From contig OY720098.1 of assembly GCA_963082875.1 (NCBI GenBank), positions 17,546,001 through 17,610,000 of the forward strand: a stretch of 64,000 bases of DNA, in the 5' to 3' direction. Source of the DNA: Corella eumyota (lineage: Eukaryota; Chordata; Ascidiacea; Phlebobranchia; Corellidae). The translations under genes and the position numbers were made by a program. The notes under the pieces were generated by a model. The model did not search any database and was not told the origin of the DNA. It saw nothing but the letters and a program-made list of their open reading frames with translations. Shown piece after piece: positions 43,919 through 55,862 of the stretch (within the stretch, counting starts at the first letter, position 1; each line of letters starts with the position of its first letter).

Positions 43919-44985
43919 CTTTATATTTAGTTGTCTTATAAACTTTTTTATATCAAAACTTGAAATAAAAGATATAAAACTTTAGCTATAATATTTTAAA
44001 TGTCGATAACTTTAAATTAAAGTAAACAAAGCGTTTGCTTAGCATTTTAACTAAATTTATTGTGAAAAATAACTTTTCAAAATTGTCAAAAATATCCAGT
44101 ACTATACCCGAGCTTAATTTTTTAAAATGGTTTAAAAATTAAAAACTTTAGCTTATTAAATTAAATGGACTAAAAAAAGATATTCATTATCACTATGGGG
44201 TTGCAAAAAAATGGTAAACAGGTTATGGCACTCCTTTTATTATTTAATTATTTTTTTATTTGGTCTTGTTATATCTCGCCAAGAATTTAACTTGATTTTT
44301 AAATTTGTGTTTGAATGTTTTAAAAATTCATGTTTTTAAAAATGTTTTTAAAAATTCATTTTTAAATGTTTTAAAATTCATTTTATACCTGACTGTTAGC
44401 TTTATTATAAATTTAATTATTCTGTTTTCAGGAAATCAAAGAATCAAAATAAATTAAATAATTCAATTTCATTCATCACTATAGCCCTATTATGTTTTGA
44501 ATTATAAAAAATCGCCTTATCGTTAAATGTTTTCTGCTAGTATTAATTTGGTTTAAATAACGTCACGCATGGTCACGTGATCAAATTGGCTTGTAATTTT
44601 GCAAGAAGCCTATTATTATACATAGTATTAATAATATTAATAAATGTTTGTGCCAATCAATTAAATTAACCTGACTTATTTCGTTCTTTTGCAGTTTTTG
44701 TGGTGTTAATTTTTTGTTAGTTAGGGCAATTTTGACTATCTTAATGTTTTTATATATTTATTTGGAGTAACTGGGTTATATGGAACAGAATATTGTTTTT
44801 CTTGGACAAGCTTTATTTGTTGAAAAATCAGCGGCAGTAAAATATACACAACGCATTTATTAGATTAATCAAGTTAAATTACACTTAAACAATAAACATA
44901 CATTTCTACAAATATGTAACAACTAACACTATGATTCAATAAGCTCAAAATACAAATTTATCACGACCTATTAAAATATAGAAAT
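43919..44985 (-). promoter_or_regulatory. Promoter region of tetraspan copy 4
   Basis: AT-rich spacer. The perfect E-box palindrome TCACGTGA lies at 44573-44580 within GGTCACGTGATCAAA, a context shared with the promoter of copy 5. A short ATGTTTTTAAAAATTCAT-type repeat occurs at about 44315-44385. Confidence 0.5.
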
Positions 44986-45990
44986 TCAAAGTTTTCGTGA
45001 ATTGATATAAGCAAGAACTGCTGTGGCAAAACCAGAAAATGTTGCAATCCAAGCAAAGACATAACCATAGTTGTAGCTCCCTGTACCCGAAGCAATTAGC
45101 GTTCTCACAAAGTCTCCCTCTACACTTGTAAAAAGACTTACCCCAGCCAAGCTTAATATTCCTGTAACATTGATATTAATTGGTACATTTTATAAAAACC
45201 TTTTTATTATAAAAACAATTATGTAACATTAGGGATTTAATAATACTTTATGTTTGGACTAATACAACAAGCAACCAACATCGTGGTGTGGTGGCCAGAA
45301 CACTTGGCCACACTACATGAGGACCTAGATTCGATTCCCACTGCTTCCATGCTGTAACGCCTTTGAATAAAGTGCTATAAACGGCATGAACTTTTGCTGC
45401 ACTTAATCAGCAGCTTGTAATTAGAGTTAGCACTTAATCAGCAGCTTGTTATTAGCGAGCAATTAAAATCTTTATATTCCAAACTGCCAAAGTCAACTCG
45501 AGACTGGGTTGGGGTAACTGTGGTTAGTCTTTATCTAGGTTATGAAGTTGACCTGCTATTGTTTCAATACCAGTTGCTGCAATCAACAACTTCCTTTTTG
45601 TTTTTTTAACGCCAACCGAGATGAGTACAATGGCAATGAGAGACCATATAGTAGGCATAATTGTTAATACTGCCACCGCGCGGCCAGACGAACTCGGTTG
45701 CCCATCTTGAAACAAAAAATATACATTTAGTAATTGAACTAAAAATGTAGGTCGATTTGCAAATATGTCTTCATTTTTAGACTGTCAAGTTCTTATCTCT
45801 AGCGTAACTAAATTACAACATTACCTGGCACACTGCAATCAGATCCAATACAACGGTAAATTATTCCAACAAAAACTATTAAAGAACCCCTAGTTACAAT
45901 TACCCAACCATTTCCAAACGCTGCAATGCAGTGAGTGATAAATGTAAACACTGCCGACAGAATAACAGCAATCTGAAGTGGATCAGCCAT
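44986..45990 (-). CDS. Claudin/PMP22-like tetraspan protein, array copy 5
   Basis: Exons 45825-45990, 45553-45705 and 44986-45161, phase 1 introns, 164 residues. First helix LQIAVILSAVFTFITHCIAAF, then GNGWV and loop motif GIIYRCIGSDC. Helix 2 and the intracellular loop (SVGVKKTKRKL) differ from copies 1-4. The tail is SRKL. A SINE in intron 2 abuts the exon 2 donor, so the intron opens GTCAAC, apparently SINE sequence, instead of the family's GTACTT or GTACAT. Confidence 0.82.
45276..45556 (+). mobile_element. SINE abutting a splice donor
   Basis: Head CATCGTGGTGTGGTGGCC, a duplicated GCACTTAATCAGCAGCTTGT segment, body and tail to GAAGTTGACCT. There it runs into the complement of the exon 2 end of tetraspan copy 5. 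The last bases overlap the donor site. Confidence 0.8.
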
Positions 45991-47563
45991 TCTTTATTTT
46001 TAGTTATTTTTTTAGCCCTTTATTTAAAACATCTGAGAAACATAAGGTAATTTATTGCTAATTTTAAAGAAAAACATATCAATAACTTATATGATATTCA
46101 GAAACTTGAAAACGTTTATCAGTTACTTAATAAAGTGTCATTATGCTATTGTTTATCTATTTTAAACTGTTTACACAAAAGAACTTGCTAATAAGATAAG
46201 GAACTTTACTAAACTGCCAACTTTAAGCAATAAAGAACTTTCTGTAATACCCAAAAAATTTACATACAGTAAATATATTTCGACTTTTTGCTTGGTAAAC
46301 ATTTAACGTACCTTGCTTTTAACCACAGACTAAAAAAGGGTATTCAGAGCCAGCAGTGTGTAACAAAAAATGCTAGGAAACCCTATATGTTGTTTTGACG
46401 TTCACGGTATAGGTATTGTAATCGAATCGGGTACGTTAATTTTTCATTTTTTAAATCAACATACATTTTTTTAATTCATCAAAATACAACTATTTTATGA
46501 TATAGTTTATTATTTATTTAGTTCTGTTTGTTTTTTATTGAACAAAAATTTAATTTTTAGTGGTTCGAGAATTGAAACACAATTGAAATGCCTAATTTTT
46601 CGATAAAACGTTTTTTTACTAGTAAAAAAAGCTTTCAAGCGTCGACATTTTTTCTTTTGCCAAGCGTCGGAATTTGTGTTTTTCACGCTAGGCGTGGTCA
46701 CGTGATCAAAATAAACTTGCGATTTGGCATTAATCCAACATGTTAGTAATTGTTTTGCATTACAGCTGTTCTTTAAGTGTAGTCATTTTTGTATTGCAGT
46801 CTTTAACTTAAATATTATTCCATTCTTATTAAATGCAAAGTAGTACTAGTTAGTAAATCTATAGAAAGTAAGTGTTAAGAAAACTTCGGCTGTAGAATCT
46901 GATTTCAAGTAATGGTAAGTAAGTATATAGCATAATTTAGATTTACTTTAAAAATAATTATTTTTTAAATCTTAAAAACCATTTAATGTTATTGTGTTCA
47001 TACTAGTTTAAAAAACATTATTCTAATATTATTGAACACATTTTAACCGAACACACGTTTGACCGAAAACTTTGTTATGCCCGAGAAAGACATTTTGTAG
47101 ATGTAGTCTATATAACATTTTCTTTTATATATCTTTATAACAATATATATATATATACACCTATTTAAAATGACCTTTTAAATAGTTGTTTTAAAAGCCT
47201 GAAAAAATGGCGTTCTCGAAATTTTGATTTTCAAAAAAATGTTTTTTCGGTTAACTGGTTTTCGGTAATGTAAGTGCCTACCCTTAAAATTTAAAACGGG
47301 TCTATAGTTTTTATTAAAAAAAGCATATCTTGTATTCATATTTTAAAACTTTTAATATAAACCCTTAGTAGTTTAAGGTAAAATTCTTAAAATAACTGTA
47401 CAATGTGTTTTCATACTGTATTTAAACACAAAAATGTAAGTACAATTTTAATGCAAGTTAAAAAAGCAGAATAAAAAGCAATGGAAGTAGTTGTGTTAAG
47501 GAGTACAACGTATCAGTAAAATTACGTCATGTTATATAAAATGAAATTATTATAATCAAACTA
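45991..47563 (-). promoter_or_regulatory. Promoter region of tetraspan copy 5 and spacer
   Basis: TCACGTGA at 46698-46705 in GGTCACGTGATCAAA, about 700 bp upstream of the start. The remainder is AT-rich, with a TA repeat at about 47143-47158 and no exon that I can support. Confidence 0.5.
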
Positions 47564-48979
47564 CTACTTTTTTCCTGAATAATAGGCCACTGTACTGGCT
47601 ATAATACCAAGGACAGCAGTTACCCATGTAAAAGCATATGCGTAGCCGAAATCTCCCAAAATTGAAAAGATAGAGCCATTTATGTTGTTTGTGTAATAAG
47701 CCGCCGCAGCAATGCACAGGGTTGCTAAAATAAAACATAATCTTTTTTAGATTTATATTCTAAGTTAATTTTAATTTCTATTTCTACGTTCACATCAGAG
47801 TTAGAGTCTAAATTTCTCTTTTCATTTTAAGGTCGGGTTATGTTCTCTAATTATTAACTTGTGAACTATTTTTGTTTGTGTATATCTTTATCCTTGATGT
47901 GGGATGGTCGAATGCGAAACTTAAACATAGAGTAACATCAGTTACTCAGACCCAGTCTCGAGTTGCCTGTTGCAGTTTGGGATATTATAGAGACTATAAT
48001 TGCCCGGTTATTATACTGCTGATTAAGTGTTGGCTTAGCAGGAGTTTTTACCGTTTCTAGGGCCTTACTCAAGGGCGCTACAGCATAAGAGCAGTGGGGA
48101 TTGAACCTACGACCTCATGGTGGTGTAGCATGTGGGCTTACCTGCACTACACCACGCTGCTGGTAAATTATTTGTACTACACTAAAAAGTCAGTAGTTTG
48201 GCGCTTTACTTGTCTTTAAAGAGTTTATAATTTATATTTCTGTTACCATAATCTCAAGTTTCCTTTTTCAATTTAAGCCAACTTCTACTGGTATTTGTAA
48301 TATAGTAAAAAGCCAGTTCTCTAGCGCATCATATTAAAAAGCTAACGCATAAAAGCAGTAAAAATCGACCCTACGATCTAATATGGTTACCAAGACTTTA
48401 TTTAACAAGCCATACCATTAATTCAAAGACACATTAATTTGTAGATTTATATAGATTAGTTTACTTATGCATTTTACCTGCAATGCTTATTAAAATTCCA
48501 CCAGCCTGTAGTGGACATTTCTTTCTATTGCAAGAGCCTACAGAAACTGTTATAGAACCGATAAGCATAAATACAAATGCTAGGACCATCAACGTTAGCA
48601 TGACAGTTTCAAAAGTACCGTAATTTGCTAAAACGAAATAAAAAATATTACAGGGGTTAACATTTACTTAGTATTCAAAGTCCTTAGTTGCCATTTATTT
48701 AGGTACACTTTAAAAACATTAAAATTGCCAAGTTTCTGTAAACTTGTACTTAATAATAAACATGCTTATAATTGTAAGATAGCACAATTTTTATTATAAA
48801 GAACTATAATACTTACTTCTTATCTGGCATTCTGAAGAGGAACAAGCGTAAAACAGCCCATTTTGTACCGTATCGCCCCCACCATCTATAATAATCCACC
48901 CAGGACTAAATGTTGCAATGATGTTAGTAAGTAAACTCAATATAGCTAATACTCCAGCTGCTCTGTGTATAGCTCCCAT
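47564..48979 (-). CDS. Claudin/PMP22-like tetraspan protein, array copy 6 (divergent)
   Basis: Exons 48817-48979, 48478-48627 and 47564-47724, phase 1 introns, 157 residues. Same three-exon plan, but only distantly similar to copies 1-5. First helix AAGVLAILSLLTNIIATF, then SPGWII and loop motif GLFYACSSSEC. An intracellular CNRKKC loop follows helix 2. The fourth helix region is YAYAFTWVTAVLGIIASTVAYY. This is an older duplicate than copies 1-5. A SINE lies in intron 2. Confidence 0.82.
47875..48168 (-). mobile_element. SINE, inverted, near full length
   Basis: Tail ATATCTTTATCCTTGATGTG to head CACTACACCACGCTGC, in intron 2 of tetraspan copy 6. Confidence 0.85.
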
Positions 48980-49929
48980 GTTGTTTTTAATACTCTTTTA
49001 GTATAAAAGTCCAAGGTCTAATAAAAATAATTTGTTTGTTTTTAAAAAATAATTTTTTTTAATTTAGTATGAAAGTTTTAACATTTTTTTGTAACTCTAA
49101 AAGTGCTAAAATCAAACTTAACATATCGTTTTGCTTTTCAATTTAAATTAGCAAAAAATGACCAAGCATATTTATAGCAAGCTATTCCTTCGGTTATGTT
49201 GAGAAAGTGCTATGTAAACGCCTTTTTAAATATTAGGTCTTGTGTCTATCACGTCATAGCTATCGTTCGTGATTTGGTGAATAAAAGACCTCGTGATTCT
49301 TACATTGCAATCAAGACCTCACAGCTCTTAAGATACACCCCAGGCAAATATTAGCGAAAACTTTATATAGAATGATAAATAATGACTGCGTATATTTGGT
49401 TTTAGAAAATGTATCTAAGAGACCGCCTCTTTATCTGTGTCAATTAAGTTGTTTTAAGCCTTTACAAATGTATGACTAAGCGTACAGTGACCAAATAGCC
49501 CACGCCCTAACATACTTGGTTAGCCAAGCTTGAGGCAACAAATATCTTAATTGAAAAGGTGTTTTTGTAAAATATTTGGCCATCAAATTCTCGCCCACGC
49601 ATTTTGCAGTTGTTTTTAGCTTAAGCTTCGGGAATACCCATTGACTAATAATAATTTTGGAATGTTAGTAACAATGCTTTTTTACATAACTTTTATATTT
49701 ATTAAGTTTGGAATTATTTATGACTCGTAACATATTAATTTACTTTGAAAAATGGTTAAAAGAATTTCCATTCAAAGCAAATTTTTTTTATTTTACAAAA
49801 TAAAGTATTTACAATTTGAAAAAGGTATTAACAAAGTAACTACGAGAAATAGTAAAAACTTTTAGCCACAAAAAAATCAGTTTAAAGAATGTTAAATTTA
49901 GAACTAGGAAAACGCGAATATTATTGGTT
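48980..49929. other. Spacer between tetraspan copies 6 and 7
   Basis: AT-rich. No CACGTG site was found here, unlike copies 2, 4 and 5. Nothing else recognised. Confidence 0.4.
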
Positions 49930-51045
49930 TCATCTGTCCTGGTTATATGCTCCAATCGACATCAAACCTCCTAACAAGGCCAACCCCCCGCCTATCCAGG
50001 CTAAATAGAAGCTGTATCCGAAATTGGATTGTTGTAAGCTAGTAAAATACCCCGCCGAACTTATTGAAAGAATTCCTGATTTAATAAACAAAATAATAAT
50101 ATGTTTAAATTGGTTACGCCTCAGGATTTAATTAGCTAATTAACAAAGTGTTATTTTAACTGTTATGTATAGCTATTTCATGTACTTAATTGAACTATTT
50201 AAAGCTATAAACGCTAAGGCCAAAATGGTCGCTGTTTTACACCAAAAATTGTTAAAATGTAAGGTAACGGGCAGAAAGAAGTTTCAGCTTTTTAAATAAA
50301 AAACGCACACATTTTAATTTATGCAAGCTCAAAAATAGCAGTGTTCTTACCTGATATGATACAAAATATCCCGCCAATTAGAAACCCGTTTTTGCCAAAT
50401 CTAGAGAATGCTCCAGAAAGTACAGTTAAACTGCCTGGCAATCCCAGTAGTACTGACGCACTGCTTAAACCGAGCACAATTATAATTTCTGTGCTAATTA
50501 AATCACCTACCATATAAAACTCACGATTACCAAGTAAACCATAGTAGAAGTTGTATAAGTTATAAAACACTAATAAAAAATCTTATGTTTTTTTCGGTCG
50601 AATGCGCGACCAAAACTTAGTAAACATCATAATTATGCTGCTGATCACGTACCTGCTCAGCAGGAGTTTATACCATTTATAGCGTCTTACTCAAGGGTGC
50701 TACAGCGTGAGAGCAGTGAGGATTGAACCCACGACCTCATGTGTGGTGTAGCAAGGGTTCTTATGTTAAATTTTAAGCATTCAGACAAATTTGTGTAATA
50801 TCTCTACGTTTACACTAATTTAGCTTAGTTACAAATAGACATTAAACAACCATTAACAAACCTGAATATAGTTCACACCGACGAGAATTGCCCAAGAAAC
50901 TACAAACATAAAACAACCCGGAGTGGATACCATCGCTAATATTGCCAATAATAACCCAACCTGGGCTACACAAAGCGGCTGCAAGGCACAAAACTGAAAA
51001 TAGACTTATTAAAGTAGACAAAACTCCGATAACTGACATATTCAC
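49930..51045 (-). CDS. Claudin/PMP22-like tetraspan protein, array copy 7 (divergent)
   Basis: Exons 50862-51045, 50351-50569 and 49930-50075, phase 1 introns, 182 residues, the longest member. First helix region VLSTLISLFSVLCLAAALC, then SPGWVIIG and loop motif GLFYVCSFLGNSRRC with a longer gap between the two cysteines. Exon 2 is 66 bases longer than in copies 1-5, extending the first extracellular loop (VFYNLYNFYYGLL onward). Last helix LAWIGGGLALLGGLMSIGA. It sits at the right end of the array. Confidence 0.8.
50588..50768 (-). mobile_element. SINE, inverted, partly deleted
   Basis: Tail GGTCGAATGCGCGACC joined to CATAATTATGCTGCTGATC and the B-box region; the AGACTGGG block is missing. 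In intron 1 of tetraspan copy 7. Confidence 0.7.
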
Positions 51046-51762
51046 CTTTATAAGTAACGAAAAAACGTATTTGTTAAGACCTAGTAGCCTAAACTGAAAA
51101 TAAAAGCATAGTAACTGTAGGCCTAGTACAGGAGCACATTACTACGCACCGTTAAAGTTTAATAAAAGGCTGTATTCTAACAGAATTACAAAATTCGGGT
51201 AACTGCGCTTATTAAGTAATTTCGACTGGGTTACACCCTAAATTTACAGTAACCATGGCACATTTATTTTCCGCTTAACTTCATGTCCAAACAAGCATAT
51301 CAAATCGATCGCTAAAATGTGTTGTTTGGAACAAATAAAAAGGCCAATTAAAAATAGAACAATAATTAGTACGTCCAAAAAGAACTCTAAATTAGTTGTT
51401 GTTAATTCTCAGTTTTTTAATACAATAAAGAAATTATTCATTTTTATAAATTTAAGTAATGTTATTGTACATGTAGCATAAAATGCGTAATCTAAACCAT
51501 AAATTTATGTAATGTTATTGTACATGTAGCACATCTTAGTTTTTTAGTACAATTAGGAATTTATTTAATATTATAAATTTATGTAATGTTATTGTACATG
51601 TAGCATAAAATGCGTCATCTAAACCACATTCTTTTGCCTGGTTAAACGTAGACTAAACTCTATTCAGAATAATATGCAAACTGACTTTATGACGTAACAC
51701 TTCCTATGTCAAGCAAGCAATAAATTAAATAAAAATTTAATTCATAAATATTGACAACAAAT
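51046..51762. promoter_or_regulatory. Divergent promoter region
   Basis: 717 bp between the start codons of tetraspan copy 7 (minus) and the disordered-protein gene (plus). Contains the repeat listed at 51411-51627; no TATA box stands out. Confidence 0.4.
51411..51627 (+). repeat. Short direct repeats with TAATGTTATTGTACATGTAG core
   Basis: The core TAATGTTATTGTACATGTAG recurs three times, at about 51457, 51510 and 51584. The outer two sit in longer matching blocks (AGTACAAT...AAATTT before, CATAAAATGCG and TCTAAACC after). The core contains the palindrome TGTACA. It lies 140-310 bp upstream of the next start codon. Confidence 0.8.
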
Positions 51763-54700
51763 ATGTCATCGAGACGGAATTATTTGAAAACAAGTTCTCA
51801 CCCAGGACTGTGCGATTGGAATTATCAGACCAGCAGTACTTTAACTTTGATAAACAATTTATTGTTAGGCAAATACGACAGACATGACCTTTTAACGCTA
51901 ATTCAAGATATTGGGCAAGAAAGAACTTTAAAAACTAGTCAAAGAAATTCAACGGGCTCAAGAAACAGTCACAAAAATATAGAGAACCGCAATTTTAGAA
52001 GCAACAGACCAATTTTACGTAGAGATCTTGAGTCTCAAAGTCTCCAAATTAATAAAAAGTCTCAAAAAAACGATCGTTCAAATGTCAGACAACAGTTTTT
52101 AAACCATGAAATAAGTCCGCGAGCCAGCAGAAGGAAATCTCGTAGCTACAGAAACAGTCGACAGAAAAGTAGGCTATCTAGTTCAATTCACAACATTGAG
52201 CCTGGCACAGTTACAAAGCTAAGAGACGTTTTTACAAGGCTAGAACTGGAAGAAAAAGATTTGTATAGAAAAAACTGTAGGAATGAAGCCTCGTCGTCCA
52301 GTTGTAGAGAAAACATAACATCAGATAGCGATCATAGCAACAAAAAACAGCCTGTATATGAACACAATGTCTATCATCGTTCAAATAAAACCGAAAATAA
52401 GTCATATCAAGATGGCAAGTACGATAGAAAGCATGTAAGCTTTGCTAAAAACGTAAATTCTTTGCCCCCATCCGCCGGCTTACCAACAGATCCCTTTTTC
52501 TCGGACGATAGCAGCAGTGAGTACTTTTTTAACAATCAGCAAATGCCAAGGCGTTCACGTTCAAATCCTTCGACCGTTCCGAATTCAAACTTCGGAAAGT
52601 ATTCTTCAAATTCCTATAACATAGAAGATAGACGTTATGGAAACGATGGTATGGATCGACACTTTGAAAACACAGAACATTTTGGTGAACAAAACCAATT
52701 CGAAACTCGCAATACCAGCTTCGGTATTGAGTCAGTAAGGTCGATAATAATTGGGCATCGAGTTCAAGTTACTCGTTTGAACACAGATAATGATTCAAGT
52801 TCGGCACCGTTGGTTATAGGGTCTAGATTTAGAAGGAATGATAACTTCAAGCCACATTTGCCAACAGCTAGAAATCGGTCCGAAAACAGTATAAGTAGAA
52901 GTAATACAAACCAATATAATACACAAGAGTCTTCTATTCCTGAAGAGATCACAAATACGCCGTGCATTATTCAAATAGGCCGAACCAGAACGTCGAATGC
53001 GCGGGAACAAAATTTACCAGCACAACCGCAGCAAACCATTAAGGTTACCAGCGCAACGAAAACGAACCATAAAATTAACCAGCACGACAGAAACAAACCG
53101 AGTCAATATATTTCAAGGTACTACCGTTTACAGATTAATGTTACAACATATATCCAGTTTTTGGTATAATAGATTGCAAAGAAATTACAAAGTTTGTGTT
53201 TTTAAAGTAGCTTTGCCAACAGGAGAAAATGCTATAGCTATTATGACTTAATTATAGGTAGTTACATTATTTTTAATAAAGCTATAAAGGCTCGTCAACT
53301 GTAATAACCTGTCTTCTGTAATTAAACAAAATAAGCAATATAAATTGAAGAAGAATTGCATAGTGTATTTGCAATCACGAAATTAATTTTTTTAGTTCTA
53401 GCGAAGACGACAGACTTTACCTTTCTTCTCCTGAACCTCAAATCCAGCAAAACATTGTCGCAAAAGTTGAGCCACTTGAACAGATTTTTAAAGCTAGCTC
53501 GGTGTCTTCTAGTGATCACGACTCTACGCAATACAAGCCTAAAGGTATATTCCCCCAAAATGCCAAATAAAATAATGTCGGCTATACGTATTTCACTCAT
53601 CTGACCTACTAATATAACCGAACCTCGTATTTTATATAATTTGGCAAAAAGTTATTTCTTTAATTCTTTTTTTCCTTTTGCTTTGGAGACACAAAATGAA
53701 AATATTAGAATGACCGTTAATATAAAACTATTAGTATGAGTTCTATACTAAGAATTTAGACTATACAATTATGTTATTCACAAATGTTAAGCATTGTGTG
53801 TTCTAGCTACAGAAAATCGCGATGTTCAACCAATATTAGGGTTTGAGGAGTTAAAAATGGAAAACGAGAAATGGAGCTCGCTGAGAAGAGAAAAGGGTGG
53901 AAGCACTCTTTCTGACTCCTCATCGCGCTCACCAACCCCACCTACCGGAAGCCAAAAAAAGTACAACGAACGAATCCGAAGGTTGTAGAAATTCCTAAAA
54001 AAAAAAATGTTACAACTATAATTAGAAACTTACTGAGTAATTTACCTTTAAGTTATGTTAAACAGAGGTTAAGTATAGCTCTACGTGGTAGAAAGTTAGA
54101 GTTAGCAAAGTATTTTAAATCAGTAACTCTTGTATTAAAAACAGATTTAGCATGTTTGATGAATCGCCCGACGTAAGCCAGGGTCATTGGGGTAAGAACA
54201 ACAGCCTACTTGATCTAAAGACGCGTCAGCAAAGACCAAATTTAGTAGTTGGAAGACAAACTAGACGTTTAATTGCGATGCCTATTACCAGTCAAAATTG
54301 CCCAGGTGGCTTATTTACAACATTATGTTTCGTATTTATTTGTTTACAATATGAGAATGTCGATTTTACGACCTGAAAGTAGGTAAAATCAGTTACCCCG
54401 ACCCAGTTTTGAATTGCCTTTGGCAGTTTTTAATGTTTTGGAATACAAATGCCCGATAATTAAGCTGTTGAATAATTCCTGGCTCAGCAGGAGTTTATTG
54501 CGTTTATAGCGCCTTACTCAAGGGCGCTACAGCATGAGAGCAGTGGGGATTGAACCAAGGACGTCGTGTAGTCAAGCAAAGTGTTCTAACCATTTTACTC
54601 TGTCATTTGTAAATACTTTTCTACTAGATAGATCGCCTATTTATTACGTTCCATAAGGATTCTGTTTAAAGTTAGTTTAGGAAGGGTCCAGGTCATGAAT

Positions 54701-55183
54701 TTGTTAGCATGTTAGCAGCAGGACTCGCACAAAGGTTTAAGTAGTGATGCCTAGTGCCTTAACAACCCTTTTAAAGATAAATTTATACTTTTATTGTCAG
54801 TGCCAAGAACTAGAATGTACAGCAAACCACTTAAAGCAATAACAAATAGTGAAAGGAAATTAGAAATCGGTAAACAGGATAATTCTTTACAATTTCCTAG
54901 TAAACATCGTGACAATATATTTGACAAACAAAGTATTACCGAAGAAAGTGGTTCTGGTGACTCCGTTAAAGTTGGAAGTTATACAAGTAGCATAAACACG
55001 CGTTTATGCGAGTCGCCTAGCCTGGATGCTGTATGGTCGGCTAAAAATTACCCGGAGCATTTAACACGTAGAGAATGGGACACTGGCGATTTTTCCGGCC
55101 GCCGAAAAAAGTCGAAGAAATCAAAACACAGAGAGTCATCTTTGACAAATAATTTAAATAATAATTACGATACCTGGACCTGA
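51763..55183 (+). CDS. Unrecognised 702-residue basic, disordered protein with a PP1-docking-like motif
   Basis: Five exons, 51763-53117, 53396-53544, 53807-53981, 54145-54191 and 54801-55183, whose phases (2, 1, 2, 1) fit at every junction. The small fourth exon (47 bases) is needed to restore frame. The first in-frame ATG (51763) is the start. The only part that looks folded is near the N-terminus (LTLINNLLLGKYDRHDLL). The rest is rich in Ser, Arg, Asn and Gln with RS pairs. KHVSF at about residue 223 fits the RVxF motif that docks protein phosphatase 1. Near the C-terminus is a Trp-containing stretch (AVWSAKNYPEHLTRREWD) followed by a basic run (RRKKSKKSKHR). An AATAAA at 55185-55190 follows the stop directly. 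I know no orthologue; a regulatory or scaffold role is only a guess. Confidence 0.72.
54348..54608 (-). mobile_element. SINE, inverted
   Basis: GTCGATTTTACGACCTG tail to head, in intron 4 of the disordered-protein gene. Confidence 0.75.
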
Positions 55184-55257
55184 CAATAAATATTAATTCT
55201 TAAATTTTTTTTACCATTTAAAATGCCGCGATGACATTAGGATTCTTTAAAAAAAAG

Positions 55258-55528
55258 GCAACTTGATGTAGTGATTTGCCCACGTGGATTTACCACATGA
55301 GGTCGTGGGTTCGATCCTGACCGCTCTCATGCTATAGCCGCCTTAAGTAAGGTGCTAAAAACAGTATGAACAACAGTTAACCAGCAGCTTAACTATCGGG
55401 CAATTATAATCTATAAAATTCAAATTTTTGAAGGCAACTTGAGACTGCGTCGGGGTAACTGATGTTACTCTATGTTTAGGTCGTAAAGTCGACCTTCCCA
55501 CATCGGAGATAAATGAAAATAAAAAAGC
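55258..55528 (+). mobile_element. SINE, head altered
   Basis: Head GGCAACTTGATGTAGTG, B box GGGTTCGATCC, body and CCCACATCGGAGATAAAT tail, between two convergent genes. Confidence 0.75.
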
Positions 55529-55862
55529 CACCTTAAACTCTCATAATGAAAATTGACCTTTGAGAATTAAACAATAAATACCCTACATAGACTGTCTAAA
55601 AACATAATTTTATAAAAAATGTATGATAAAAACTTGGGCACTATTTATTAAAAGTTAAACTTTTTAAGAAGACAGCATTTTAAAAAATACAAAATTAGAA
55701 AAGTAGTAATTGGACGGTGTAACCTATATTATAAACAGTACATAAATCACAAAAAAAACACTTTAATTAAAACATTTTCTAATTATAATCATAAAATAAC
55801 ACAGTGTCCATATCTAAAACAGGAAGAATTAAAAAACTAATAATTTCCGTTTGGTAATCTGT
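55529..55862. other. Convergent intergenic spacer
   Basis: AT-rich; 3' flank of the TLC-domain gene. Nothing recognised. Confidence 0.4.

Noticed and set aside
53982-53988. TAG after exon 3 as the true end of the disordered protein
   Set aside because: Splicing at CGAAG|GTTGTA into 54145-54191 and 54801 keeps phase through two further exons with matching composition. The early stop is kept only as a possible alternative form.
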